A model generated the notes under the pieces. It searched no databases. It had not been told where the DNA came from and saw only the letters and a program-made list of their open reading frames with translations. Positions 25,438 through 34,100 of a stretch of DNA of 34,801 nt are shown piece by piece. Numbering within the stretch: position 1 is the first letter of the stretch; each line of letters opens with the position of its first letter. The stretch spans positions 1 through 34,801 of the forward strand of contig DVNK01000033.1 in assembly GCA_018714445.1 (NCBI GenBank), in the 5' to 3' direction. Origin of the DNA: Candidatus Fimadaptatus faecigallinarum. GTDB lineage: Bacteria; Bacillota; Clostridia; Christensenellales; Aristaeellaceae. Both the position numbers and the translations under genes were made by a program.

Positions 25438-26343
25438 ATGGCGAAATTTGGCACGGCAGGCAATTCGCGCAGCTTTTACGACGCGGGGTTCAAGGCGTCG
25501 GTGCAGGCGCCGGCGTGGCTGGCAGCGCGCGGGCTGGACGCATATGAGTACGCTGCCGGCAGAGGCGTGGCGCTGTCGGACGATACCGCGCGCGCAATAG
25601 GCGAGGAGGCGCGCCGATGGGGCATAAGCGTGAGCATACATGCGCCATATTACATAAACTGTGCCGCGCTCGACCCTGAAAAGCGCGAAAAGTCGTTTGG
25701 GTATATTATGGATTCGGCGCGCGTCGTGACGTTGATGGGCGGCACGCGCGTGGTGTTCCATCCGGGTTCGGAGAAGGGCGGCCATGACGAGGCCCTGGAA
25801 CGCACGCTGGAGTTCCTGCGCGAATGCATAGCGCGGCTGGATGCGCAGGGGTACAGCCACATAAACCTCTGTCCCGAGACGATGGGCAAGTGCAACACGC
25901 TGGGCACGCTGGACGATGTTATAGCGCTGTGCGGCGTGGATGCGCGCGTCGTGCCCACGCTGGACTTTGCGCACATACACGCGCGGGGACAGGGCGCGCT
26001 CAACACCGAAGCTGATTTTGAACGCGTACTGGCACAGCTCGAACGGGGACTGTGGCCCGAGCACACCGGAGACATGCCCTGGCGGCTGCGCAACTTCCAC
26101 GCGCATTTCAGCCATGTGCAGTACGCCGCCAGCGGCGAGCGAAAGCACGTGTCGTTTGCCGACGATGGGTATGGGCCGGACTTTGGACAACTGGCGCGGG
26201 TATTGGCGCGGCGCGGTTTGGAGCCGACGGTCATATGCGAGTCGCGCGACACTCAGACCGAGGACGCTGCGGCGATGCGCGATATGTTCGCTGTTGCGCG
26301 GCGCGAATTTGCAGATGGCCTGCGTGAGCGGAAGACGCAGTAA
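25438..26343 (+). CDS. Endonuclease IV family protein (TIM barrel)
   Basis: A 301-residue protein of the AP endonuclease 2 (Nfo) superfamily, zinc-dependent TIM-barrel enzymes cutting at abasic sites. Recognisable metal ligand positions: H68 (SIHAPYY), H108 (VFHPGSEKGG), E147 (CPETMGK), D176 and H179 (TLDFAHIHARG), H223 or H226 (HAHFSHVQY) and E268 (ICESR). The usual D-x-H pair near 230 is not in its standard form; the segment reads ERKHVSFADDGYGPDF. This agrees with a divergent clade in Clostridia and archaea. GGAGGAAG at 25424-25431 precedes the ATG. Repair is likely but another sugar-phosphate activity cannot be excluded. Confidence 0.85.
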   Translation: MAKFGTAGNSRSFYDAGFKASVQAPAWLAARGLDAYEYAAGRGVALSDDTARAIGEEARRWGISVSIHAPYYINCAALDPEKREKSFGYIMDSARVVTLMGGTRVVFHPGSEKGGHDEALERTLEFLRECIARLDAQGYSHINLCPETMGKCNTLGTLDDVIALCGVDARVVPTLDFAHIHARGQGALNTEADFERVLAQLERGLWPEHTGDMPWRLRNFHAHFSHVQYAASGERKHVSFADDGYGPDFGQLARVLARRGLEPTVICESRDTQTEDAAAMRDMFAVARREFADGLRERKTQ

Positions 26344-26382
26344 GCGCGAATATTAAATTACATTGATACAACACAATATGCG

Positions 26383-26411
26383 GCTTTGGGCGGCTGCGCC
26401 GCGATCAAAGC
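26383..26411 (+). other. Nested hairpin between the endonuclease IV and peptidase genes
   Basis: GCTTTG at 26383-26388 pairs with CAAAGC at 26406-26411 and encloses GCGGC/GCCGC (26390-26394, 26398-26402). A TTTTT run comes only 15 bases later, so termination is uncertain. Confidence 0.35.
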
Positions 26412-26451
26412 GGCATCTTTGCGCAATTTTTGCTGGAAAAGCGTATGCAGA

Positions 26452-26462
26452 TGTGGTATAAT
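26452..26462 (+). promoter_or_regulatory. Extended -10 promoter of the peptidase-efp operon
   Basis: TGTGGTATAAT is an exact TRTG-N-TATAAT extended -10, 50 bases before the ATG. No good -35 lies 17 bases upstream, which extended -10 promoters tolerate. Confidence 0.6.
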
Positions 26463-26512
26463 CAAATGGTTAATGTGGCACTGTTTAATCGCGCCGGAAG
26501 GGAGTAATACTA

Positions 26513-27586
26513 ATGAAAGACCGTTTAACCCGTATGCGCGAGCTGATGCAGGCGCAGGGCCAGCCGGCGGCGCTGCTGCACAGGCCGGAGAATTTCCTGT
26601 ACCTGAGCGGCTACGCGGGCGAGGGCTGTGCGCTCGTGACTCGGGACCGGCAGTATATATTCACAGACTTCAGATACGTCGAGCAGGCTGAGATACAGGC
26701 GCCTGGCTGGACGGTCGTAAAGACCGACCGCGAAACGCCCTGGTACAAGGCGCTGGCAAACGCGCTGGCCGAGTCAAAGCCTGAACGCCTGGGCGTTGAG
26801 ACCGACTATGTGACCGTGGATGCGTTCGAGCAGATAAAGACTGCCGCCGGCGACATACCGGTGGAGCCGCTGCGCGCCAAGCCCGAGCAGCTGCGCATGG
26901 TAAAGGACGAGCATGAAATCGAATGCCTGCGCCGCGCCGAGTCGATTACCGCGCGCGCGTTTAACGAACTGCTGGGCCATATTAAGCCCGGCGTGACCGA
27001 ACTGGAGCTCAAGGCCGAGCTGGAGTATATAATGCTCAAGCTGGGCGCGCATGGCTTTGGATTTTCAACGATAATAGCGTCGGGGCCGAACGGCTCGCTG
27101 TGCCATGCCGTGCCGGGCGAAAAGCGCATAGCGGCGGGCGAGTTCGTGACGATGGACTTCGGCGCGAGCTACGGCGGCTACACCGGCGACATGACGCGCA
27201 CGGTGGCGCTGGGCAGCGTGACCGACGAGATGCGCCATGTGTACGATGTGGTGCTTGAGGCGCAGCAGCTGGCGCTGGAGGCGATGAAACCCGGCGCGGT
27301 GTGCTCGGACATGGACGCAGTGGCGCGCCGGCATATCGAAGCGGCGGGCTACGGCGAGTACTTCGGGCACAGCCTGGGCCACGCGACCGGCCTTCAGATA
27401 CATGAGGCGCCAGGTTGCAGTTGGGCCAATCATACCGTGCTCGAAAGCGGCATGTCGATGACCGTGGAGCCGGGCATATATCTGCCGGGACGCTTTGGCG
27501 TGCGCATAGAGGACCTGGTGATAATTGAGCCGGGCGGAGTGAGCAATCTCGCGCTCGAGGCGCCCAAGAAGCTCATTATACTATAA
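26513..27586 (+). CDS. Xaa-Pro aminopeptidase family protein (M24)
   Basis: A 357-residue cytoplasmic metallopeptidase (YqhT/PepQ type) that releases N-terminal residues before proline. An N-terminal creatinase-like domain (about 1-130) precedes the pita-bread M24 domain. Dinuclear metal ligands are D215 ([11 protein letters not shown]), D226 (TGDMTRT), H290 ([14 protein letters not shown]), E319 ([10 protein letters not shown]) and E333 (RIEDLVII). GGAAGGGAG at 26498-26506 serves the ATG. It sits directly upstream of efp, the same pairing as yqhT-efp in Bacillus. Confidence 0.93.
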   Translation: MKDRLTRMRELMQAQGQPAALLHRPENFLYLSGYAGEGCALVTRDRQYIFTDFRYVEQAEIQAPGWTVVKTDRETPWYKALANALAESKPERLGVETDYVTVDAFEQIKTAAGDIPVEPLRAKPEQLRMVKDEHEIECLRRAESITARAFNELLGHIKPGVTELELKAELEYIMLKLGAHGFGFSTIIASGPNGSLCHAVPGEKRIAAGEFVTMDFGASYGGYTGDMTRTVALGSVTDEMRHVYDVVLEAQQLALEAMKPGAVCSDMDAVARRHIEAAGYGEYFGHSLGHATGLQIHEAPGCSWANHTVLESGMSMTVEPGIYLPGRFGVRIEDLVIIEPGGVSNLALEAPKKLIIL

Positions 27587-27617
27587 GGCATATCAAGTTT
27601 ATGTGGAGGGATTTTCA

Positions 27618-28175
27618 ATGATTACCGCGGGCGATTTCAAGAAGGGCATAACTGTTGAGATGGACAATGGCGTTTGGACGATAGTGGACTTCCAGCACGT
27701 AAAGCCCGGCAAGGGCGCGGCGTTCGTGCGCACCCGCATAAAGAACGTGATGACCGGCGCGGTGCTCGAGCGCACGTTCAACCCCACCGATAAGATGCCC
27801 AAGGCAATTATCGAAACCAAGGAAATGCAGTACATGTACAACGACGGCGACCTGTACTACTTCATGGACAACGAGACCTACGACCAGATCCCGCTCAACC
27901 GCGAGCAGGTCGAGGACGCGATACCTTTCATCAAGGAAAACACCAACGTGACGATGCGCTTTTTCAAGGGCAGCCCGTTCTCGGTCGAAGCGCCGAACTT
28001 CGTCGAGCTGGAAGTGACCGAGACCGAGCCCGGCTTCAAGGGCGACACCGCGTCCAATACCACCAAGCCCGCCACCGTCGAGACCGGCTATACGCTCAAT
28101 GTGCCGCTGTTTGTCAACACCGGCGACGTGCTGCGCATAGATACCCGTACCGGCGAGTACATGGAGCGCGTATAA
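27618..28175 (+). CDS. efp: Elongation factor P
   Basis: A 185-residue translation factor that rescues ribosomes stalled at polyproline. The N-terminal KOW-like domain contains the loop [16 protein letters not shown], with K32 at the position modified in other bacteria. Two OB domains follow, with NMETYDQI-like DNETYDQI and the C-terminal signature [25 protein letters not shown] at 27603-27610 is 7 bases before ATG 27618. Several proteins here have Pro-rich linkers (SH3 protein, FtsQ tail) that could need it. Confidence 0.97.
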   Translation: MITAGDFKKGITVEMDNGVWTIVDFQHVKPGKGAAFVRTRIKNVMTGAVLERTFNPTDKMPKAIIETKEMQYMYNDGDLYYFMDNETYDQIPLNREQVEDAIPFIKENTNVTMRFFKGSPFSVEAPNFVELEVTETEPGFKGDTASNTTKPATVETGYTLNVPLFVNTGDVLRIDTRTGEYMERV

Positions 28176-28194
28176 TCGCGCAACGGAGGCCAAT

Positions 28195-28737
28195 ATGAGT
28201 GAGCTGAGCGACAAGCTGGCATATGCCCGGGGCCTGTTCGAGGGCATGAACCTGAAGGCGGATTCGCCTGAGTGCAGGCTGATACAGGCGCTGCTGGACG
28301 CGCTGCAATCGGCGTCCGGCGAACTGGACGAGCTGCGCAAGGCGCATGAGGATCTGAGCGAATACGTGGACGTGCTTGACGACGACATAAGCGAGTTGGA
28401 GTCCGAGATATACGGCGACTTCGACGAGGATGACGACGGCGAGGACGATGACGACGCGGATGAGGACGACGAAGACGAAGAGGACGACGAGGAAGACGAT
28501 GACGACGACGTCGAGTATGGCGATGATCTCGATGACGACTGCGACTGTGACTGCGGTCATGAGCATTGCGATCACGAGCACGGCCAGGTAATGCTCGACA
28601 AGGCGCTGCTGGAGCGGGATTGCCCAAATTGTGGCCACAAGATAGGCATAACGCTGCGCATGCTGTGCCATCGCGACCAACCGATCGTCTGTCCCAATTG
28701 CGGCTGCAAATTCATAGCCGCCGATGCGGACGAATGA
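28195..28737 (+). CDS. CD1247 N-terminal domain zinc-ribbon protein
   Basis: A 180-residue protein. The N-terminal helical region (MSELSDKLAYARGLFEGMNL to about residue 72) matches the CD1247 N-terminal domain seen near efp in Clostridia. Residues 75-118 are almost wholly Asp and Glu. A Cys/His cluster (CDCDCGHEHCDHEH, 116-129) follows, then a C-terminal zinc ribbon with C143-P-N-C146 and C166-P-N-C169. The function is unknown; a role in regulation or metal-dependent binding is only a guess. GGAGG at 28185-28189 precedes the ATG, 19 bases after efp. Confidence 0.85.
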   Translation: MSELSDKLAYARGLFEGMNLKADSPECRLIQALLDALQSASGELDELRKAHEDLSEYVDVLDDDISELESEIYGDFDEDDDGEDDDDADEDDEDEEDDEEDDDDDVEYGDDLDDDCDCDCGHEHCDHEHGQVMLDKALLERDCPNCGHKIGITLRMLCHRDQPIVCPNCGCKFIAADADE

Positions 28738-28775
28738 GCCGGCCGCGCTGAGTGCCGGACGTATCAACGCAATAA

Positions 28776-28823
28776 AGCCCCGTGGGATGTTGCTCAACAC
28801 AACGCCCGCGGGGCTGTTTGTTT
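28776..28823 (+). terminator. Intrinsic terminator after the efp operon
   Basis: AGCCCCGTGGG at 28776-28786 pairs with CCCGCGGGGCT at 28805-28815 (one G-U), with a small GTTG/CAAC stem in the loop, then GTTTGTTTG. Confidence 0.8.
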
Positions 28824-29116
28824 GCCGGCGTAGCGCGTTGTCACTGGGGGTGGCGGGCATGCCGTCCCATGGGGTTGCGTGCGCATCATCGAGCTTTGTT
28901 TGTGCTTGCTATACATTGCGCTTTGCAGGGGCGGAGTTTGGCCACTAAGTGGATATTGACCGCGATGTGCGCTGAGCAACCCAGGCGTTTGGCGGTTGCA
29001 TGCGGTTTGGGGATACAATTAGAGGCGAATGGGATCGGCTGTGAGTCATGCTGATTTGCCTGTGCAGTATGACTGCGGGCATAGCCTGGCGGCAAAACGC
29101 ATGTAAAAGCTGTGGA
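28824..29116. other. Intergenic stretch without a recognisable gene
   Basis: No frame here carries a ribosome site plus coding character. A 10-bp hairpin with one G-U (29044-29053 with 29065-29074) lies shortly before the tandem repeat array. It has no T tract. Confidence 0.4.
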
Positions 29117-29495
29117 GTTGGATGGCATATCAAGATTGTGTATCAAGGCTAAGAGTCAAACCGCGTATCAAGGCCGCGATGCAAAACAGATAGTCAAACC
29201 GCATACAAAGACCATGTGTCAAAAGGGATAGTAAAACCGCGTATCAAGGCCGTGCGGCAAGACGGATAGTCAAACCGTGTATCAAGTCTGCGTGTCAAAA
29301 GGGATATTCAAACAGCATACAAAGACCGTATGTCAAAAGGGATAGTAAAACCGCGTATCAAGAACGTGTGCCAAAAGGGATATTCAAACCGAATATCAAA
29401 TCTGCGTGTCAAAAGGTATAGTCAAACCCCAAATCAAAGACTGCATGGAAAGACGATAATCAAACCGCATGCAAATGCCGCATGTCAAAAACAGA
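29117..29495. repeat. 38-bp tandem repeat array with nested and higher-order periodicity
   Basis: Nine head-to-tail units of 38 bases (the last 37) start at 29155, 29193, 29231, 29269, 29307, 29345, 29383, 29421 and 29459; a degenerate unit precedes at 29117. A typical unit reads GTCAAACCGCGTATCAAG, then a variable centre, then TGTCAAAAGGGATA. Each unit contains three TCAA-headed sub-repeats of 12-13 bases. Units 2-3-4 resemble units 5-6-7 in order, giving a 114-base super-repeat. There are no spacers and no inverted symmetry, so it is not a CRISPR. It is richer in A than its surroundings, and frames through it are broken by stops or run into unrelated DNA. Confidence 0.92.
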
Positions 29496-29524
29496 GTGGC
29501 AGGACTGCCAATCAGTGCTGGTCG

Positions 29525-29561
29525 ATAAAAATACCGCTCCGCGCACTGCGCAACGGAGCGG
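29525..29561 (-). terminator. Intrinsic terminator of the minus-strand polyferredoxin operon
   Basis: CCGCTCCG at 29534-29541 pairs with CGGAGCGG at 29554-29561. On the minus strand the stem is followed by TATTTTTAT. It begins 9 bases after the stop of the 4Fe-4S gene. Confidence 0.85.
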
Positions 29562-29569
29562 CACTTTTG

Positions 29570-30490
29570 TCAGAGGTTATCGGGTTCGGACGCAGTCTGC
29601 GCTTCGGCAGGTTTGCGCCGCGGCAGGTGATTGGCATAGTCCAGCGCTCCCGGCTTGCACGCGCGCAGGCATGCGCCGCAGCGTATGCACTCCAGACTGT
29701 TGCAGTTGCGCTTTACGTCGATAGACATCGGACATGCGCGCGTGCACTGCCCGCAGCTGGTGCATTTGCCGGCGTCAAACCTGTATCGCACCAGCGCTAC
29801 CGGGTTAAACACCGAGTAGATCGCGCCCAGCGGACACAGATACTTGCAAAATGGCCGGTATATGAATAGACTCATGAGTATCAGCACGACAAGTATCGCG
29901 CTCTTCCACGCGTACAGGAAGCCTATCGCGCCGCGCAACATCGGATCGAGCAATACCAGCGTCCAGCCGCCTTCCAAGGTGCCAGCCGGACATATGTACT
30001 TGCAGAACCAGGGCGAGCCCTGACCGACTATGTCCACTATGAACAGCGGCGCCAGTATCACAAACCATGCAAGTATCGCGTACTTGAGCCACTTGAGCAC
30101 ACGATGGCCGGGCAGGCTCTTGCGCCGCAGCCGCCTGAGTGCGCGCGGCAGCGGTATTTTGTGTATGAGCTCCTGCACCAGTCCGAACGGACACAGCCAG
30201 CCGCACACAAATCGCCCCAGCACCGCGCCGAAGAATATAAGCAGTCCCGCCACGTAGTATGAAAATGAAAACTTGTGGCTGCCCAGCACGGCCTGCAACG
30301 ACCCTATTGGACATGCGCCCAGTGCGCCGGGACACGAATAACAGTTGAGTCCGGGCAGGCATATGCGCTTGCCTGCGCCGGTGTATATGCGGCCGCTGCT
30401 GAATCCGGCTGCATAGCCGTTGCCTATCAGCAATGCGCACCATTGCGTCAATCTGCGCGCGTTGCGCTTTATCCATGCCAGCTTACCCAA
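29570..30490 (-). CDS. Membrane 4Fe-4S polyferredoxin (NapH/CcoG-like)
   Basis: An about 306-residue membrane iron-sulfur protein. It has about four transmembrane helices, and CPGLNCYSCPGALGACPIG-like cysteines near the N-terminus. Two C-x-x-x-C-P motifs lie at membrane edges (CGWLCPFG, CKYLCPLG, plus CKYICPAG). Two C-terminal ferredoxin clusters follow: CTSCGQCTRACP and CIRCGACLRACK. Such proteins pass electrons across or along the membrane to a partner reductase. The frame is open to GTG 30499, but GGAG at 30504-30501 is only one base from it and 10 bases from TTG 30490, so I chose TTG. Either start overlaps the end of the CXXC mini-gene, so translation is coupled. Confidence 0.88.
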   Translation of the reverse strand: MGKLAWIKRNARRLTQWCALLIGNGYAAGFSSGRIYTGAGKRICLPGLNCYSCPGALGACPIGSLQAVLGSHKFSFSYYVAGLLIFFGAVLGRFVCGWLCPFGLVQELIHKIPLPRALRRLRRKSLPGHRVLKWLKYAILAWFVILAPLFIVDIVGQGSPWFCKYICPAGTLEGGWTLVLLDPMLRGAIGFLYAWKSAILVVLILMSLFIYRPFCKYLCPLGAIYSVFNPVALVRYRFDAGKCTSCGQCTRACPMSIDVKRNCNSLECIRCGACLRACKPGALDYANHLPRRKPAEAQTASEPDNL

Positions 30491-30620
30491 TGCCCACACA
30501 CTCCAGACATATGTTAGTCGCCTTCTTGAATACCGTGCTCACCTCGCCGCGCCATGCGCCCGCGCAGACCATGACCGCGGCCAGTATTACCAGAGTCAGC
30601 GCTATTGCGTTTCTTTTCAC
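30483..30620 (-). CDS. CD1871A-like CXXC mini-protein
   Basis: A 45-residue ORF below usual gene-calling size. It starts GTG at 30620 with GGAGGT (30634-30629, minus strand) 8 bases away and ends TAA at 30483. The product has a basic start (VKRN), one hydrophobic helix (about residues 5-22) and a conserved-looking C-terminal VFKKATNICLECVGIG with a C-x-x-C pair at the very end. It resembles the CD1871A family of short CXXC proteins found beside membrane 4Fe-4S proteins in Clostridia. Its stop overlaps the start of the polyferredoxin gene. A thiol redox or metal-handling partner role is inferred. Confidence 0.8.
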   Translation of the reverse strand: MKRNAIALTLVILAAVMVCAGAWRGEVSTVFKKATNICLECVGIG

Positions 30621-30644
30621 ATCGCCTCACCTCCGCTGCTTTAG

Positions 30645-30672
30645 CTTATCACATTTGCAGCCTGAGCGTCAA
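30645..30672 (-). promoter_or_regulatory. Promoter of the CXXC-polyferredoxin operon
   Basis: On the minus strand TTGACG (30672-30667) and GATAAG (30650-30645) have a 16-base spacer, with TG one base before the -10. It lies 24 bases before the GTG start. Confidence 0.5.
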
Positions 30673-30855
30673 GCGGAGACCTTGTGTCCACATATGCGTT
30701 CTGGCGCTAAACGGCGAATGGCAGGGGCATATCTGTGCAGATTGAGTACAGCCGCGTGGCAGGTTCCACATGATTTTTACGGGATCCGGCATAATGTGTT
30801 TATCACGCCATCATCACAGGTCTACATTTCTACTTTAATGGTACTTTAATGAATT

Positions 30856-30866
30856 TGTGGTACAAT
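30856..30866 (+). promoter_or_regulatory. Distal extended -10 element upstream of the SH3 protein gene
   Basis: TGTGGTACAAT is identical to the element upstream of mraZ. It lies 259 bases before the chosen ATG. A direct repeat TACTTTAATG (30831-30840 and 30842-30851) sits just upstream. No clear -35 is present. If used, it gives a long leader. Confidence 0.4.
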
Positions 30867-31025
30867 GTGGCATCAAAACAGTGCGAAATCGCGTCTAATA
30901 TGTAGATTGGGCAAATGCGGCACAGCGACTTTGCAGTAGCCCAATGCGCCGGTCACGGCAGCTCATAGCGGCCCCAGTCGGCCGTTACTGCGCAATGTGC
31001 GTGACGGGTTGCGCGCAATCGGAGG

Positions 31026-31054
31026 TTGAAATATGCACTGTGATGGTGTATAAT
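31026..31054 (+). promoter_or_regulatory. Sigma-A-type promoter of the SH3 protein gene
   Basis: TTGAAA at 31026-31031 and TATAAT at 31049-31054 with a 17-base spacer, 71 bases before the ATG. A perfect palindrome TTGCGCGCAA at 31009-31018 ends 7 bases before the -35 and could be an operator. Confidence 0.7.
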
Positions 31055-31125
31055 ACCCAAAGGTTACTTTTATCTGTCAAATGATGTGCCATAGATTGCG
31101 CAATTATTGCGAAAGGATGACCGAA

Positions 31126-34100
31126 ATGAACGATATACGGAGAAAGGCTTCAAGGCGGCTGCGTTCGCTGCTCAGTGTGGCGCTGAGTGCGGCGATGCTG
31201 TTCGGCGGTACGCCGGCGCTGGCCAGCGATGCCGGCGCTACCGCTAAGGCGACGCTGAACGCTGAGACCGGCGTGGAGGTCCAGACCGACGCTACTGACG
31301 CCACGCCTCAGCTCAACGCGACTGTTCAGCCCGATGTAACGGCGTCCGGCGCGCCAATGGAGCAATCCGGCGCGCCTGATGGACAGTCGGATGATCGTAC
31401 GGCGCATCCGAATGCGACTTCAGCTGACGCTACAGCTGCGCCGACTGCGTCCGAAGCGCCAGCCGGGTCGGCCGTGCCGGCGGAGACCGCTGCGCCAACT
31501 GCGGTTTCGGTGGAGCAGCAGGCGGTCACGGCCGTGTTCACGCTGGGCAATGGATATAACTATCAGATAATTAAGCCCGGCGTCGACCAGAACGTGAATC
31601 TGCTCAATCGAGGCGGCGCTTTACCCGAGGGTACGGTGCTCGAGCTCAAGGCCACCGGACTGGAAGTGAGTCCGGAAAAGCTGACGCTAACATCCAGCCA
31701 GGCAGCTACGTTCAGCGTGCATGCCGATAGCGACGGCGTGTACACCGCAAAGCTGACTGCCAGCGACGCAAATGGCACTGTGCTCTATCAGCGCGATCTG
31801 CTGTTAATATGCGCCAGCGATGTGGACAACTTCGCTATACCGATAATCTGCTCCGATCTGGTGGGCAAGGGCATAAAGAAGGTTGACTACGTGCGCGCTG
31901 ACGATCCCAGCACGCGGCTGGAGGTCAATTCGGCGCTGATGCCCGAAGGCTACAGCGCGACCTGGAGCATATCCACGACGTCGGGCGAGGGCAATGCGAC
32001 TATAAAGCTGACCCGCAGCGGCAGTATCCAAAAGCCGCCGATACTGTATACCAAGTCCAACGTCGCCAACGTCAACGCGACCGTTACGCTTGTGGTGAAG
32101 CTGCCCGGCGGCGAACAGCTCACGCGTCAGATACCGGTCAACTACGAAGTGCGCGCACAGGTGCCCACCAGCTTTAAGTATACCGGCGACATAGTCGTAG
32201 CGCAGTTGGGCAATGTAGCGCCAGTCGACCTGACAACCGGCGAGGCTGGCAGCGCGCTGACCAGCGGAATGACCGTGACCGCAGAGCTGATAGGTGAGAG
32301 CGACGCTCAGCTGACTACGACCACGTTCTCGCCTGAGGCCGGTCTGTCGATAGGTGCGACCAAGCCCGGCATATATCAGGTATTGATAACCGCAATAAGC
32401 GATGTGCCCGGCGTGATAGATGGTGCAAAGTTTACCAAGAACGTGCATCTTATAGTGTCAGACGCTGACAACCAGCTGCCCGACGGACTGTTCACGCTCA
32501 ATCCTGCAAAGCTGGAGACCACTCTCTATGCCGAATCCAGTTCGCTGGGCACGGTATCAATAGCGTATTCCAGCCCCGTGGCGGGCAGCTCGACCTATTC
32601 CACGGCCTGGCAGGTCACCGATAAGGACGGCAATCGCGTGAACATTAAGGCGGACACCACCGGCAATTCACATGGCAATAGTGCGGTGTTGCGTCCCACT
32701 GGCACGCTTGCGGCCGGCGAGTATGTAATCACCGCGACGGTGAACTTCCGCGGCGCGATAAAGACGCTGACTGCGCCGCTGACAGTGCGCACCAGCGCGC
32801 CGCGCATAGATGGCCTGCGCAGCAGCTATTCGGTGCCGCAACAGTATCTAAGTTACGTCATCAGTGCGCCCGGCGTAGTTATAGAGGCGTCTGAAGGCGT
32901 GTGGGAGGACTATAAGGGCGATGTGCAGTGGACCTGCGAGCCGGTGAACAGCGCGAGCGCTGCGGCGTTCAGCAGCGTGACGACCGACGCGGCGACGGGC
33001 TATACGATATTCAACCTGCCGACGACGCGCGTGCCGGGTATGTATTACTTCCGGTTCACCGCAAAGCTGGACGATGGACGTACAGCCAGCGAGACGGTCA
33101 TGCTGGGCATAGAAGATGCGGCGGGCGTAGTGCCCACGCCCGCGCCCACGCTTGATCCCACGCAGCCGCGGCAGGGCTTTGTGAACGCTCAACGCGTGAA
33201 TGTGCGCAGCGGTCCCAGCATGGATTCGACTATACTTGGCCAGCTAAAGCGCGGCGACAGGTTGACCGTAAACGACTGGACTCAGGAGTGGTTCAGCTTC
33301 ACCTATAACGGCACCAAGGCCTACATAAGCGGCCAGTACGTGACGCTGGACGCGGTCGAATTGCCCACATCCGCACCCACGCCTACGCCCACTCCCGGTC
33401 AGGCCACGCCTACCGCTGAGCCTACGACAACTAGTGAACCTACGCCTACTGCTGCGCCGACTGCCACTCCCGACCCGGCTCAACCGCGTCAGGGCGTGGT
33501 AAACGCCAATCGCGTTAACGTGCGCAGCGGCCCCGGCACCAATTTTTCAATACTGGGTCAGGTCTCGCTGAACGATAAGCTGGCAATAGAGGATTGGTCG
33601 CAGGAATGGTACAAATTCACTTTTAACGGGGTTACGGCCTATATTAAGGGTGAATATGTGACGCTGGATCCTCAGGCCACGCCTACGCCCGGTCAGGCGA
33701 CGCCTACGCCTTCAAGCGAGCCCGTATACGGCACCGTGACGCTGAATAACGGCACGTTGCGCTTGCGCGCAGAACCCGACGGCAACGCCAGAGTTCTTAC
33801 CAACATGCCCAAGGATTCCAAGGTAGAGATACTTGGTGAGACCGGCAGCTGGTACAAAGTGCGCTATGGCAACGCGATAGGCTACGCGTCCAAGGCATAC
33901 ATAGTCCTGAACGGGACGACGCCCGAGGCTACGCCGACACCGACCGTCCGCCCCACGGTCACACCGTCTGCACAGGTTGGCACAGTGACGCTCAGCAATC
34001 CCAATTCGCAGCTGATTGTGCGCTCCGGCCCGGGCACGAATTATGGCGAGGTTACGCGGCTTGCTCACAATACCAAAGTTACGGTGCTGGGCAGCGAGGG

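Noticed and set aside
29117..29495. CRISPR array
   Set aside because: Units are contiguous without unique spacers, lack palindromic symmetry, and no cas genes are nearby.
29330..29869. ORF reading through the tandem repeats
   Set aside because: It starts inside the array, has no ribosome site, and continues antisense into the polyferredoxin gene.
30433..30849. Plus-strand 138-codon ORF near the CXXC gene
   Set aside because: It is antisense to the mini-gene and the start of the polyferredoxin gene and lacks a ribosome site.
31033..31053. Six-residue leader peptide after GGAGG upstream of the SH3 gene
   Set aside because: Its codons overlap the proximal promoter -10, there is no run of regulatory codons and no attenuator hairpin.
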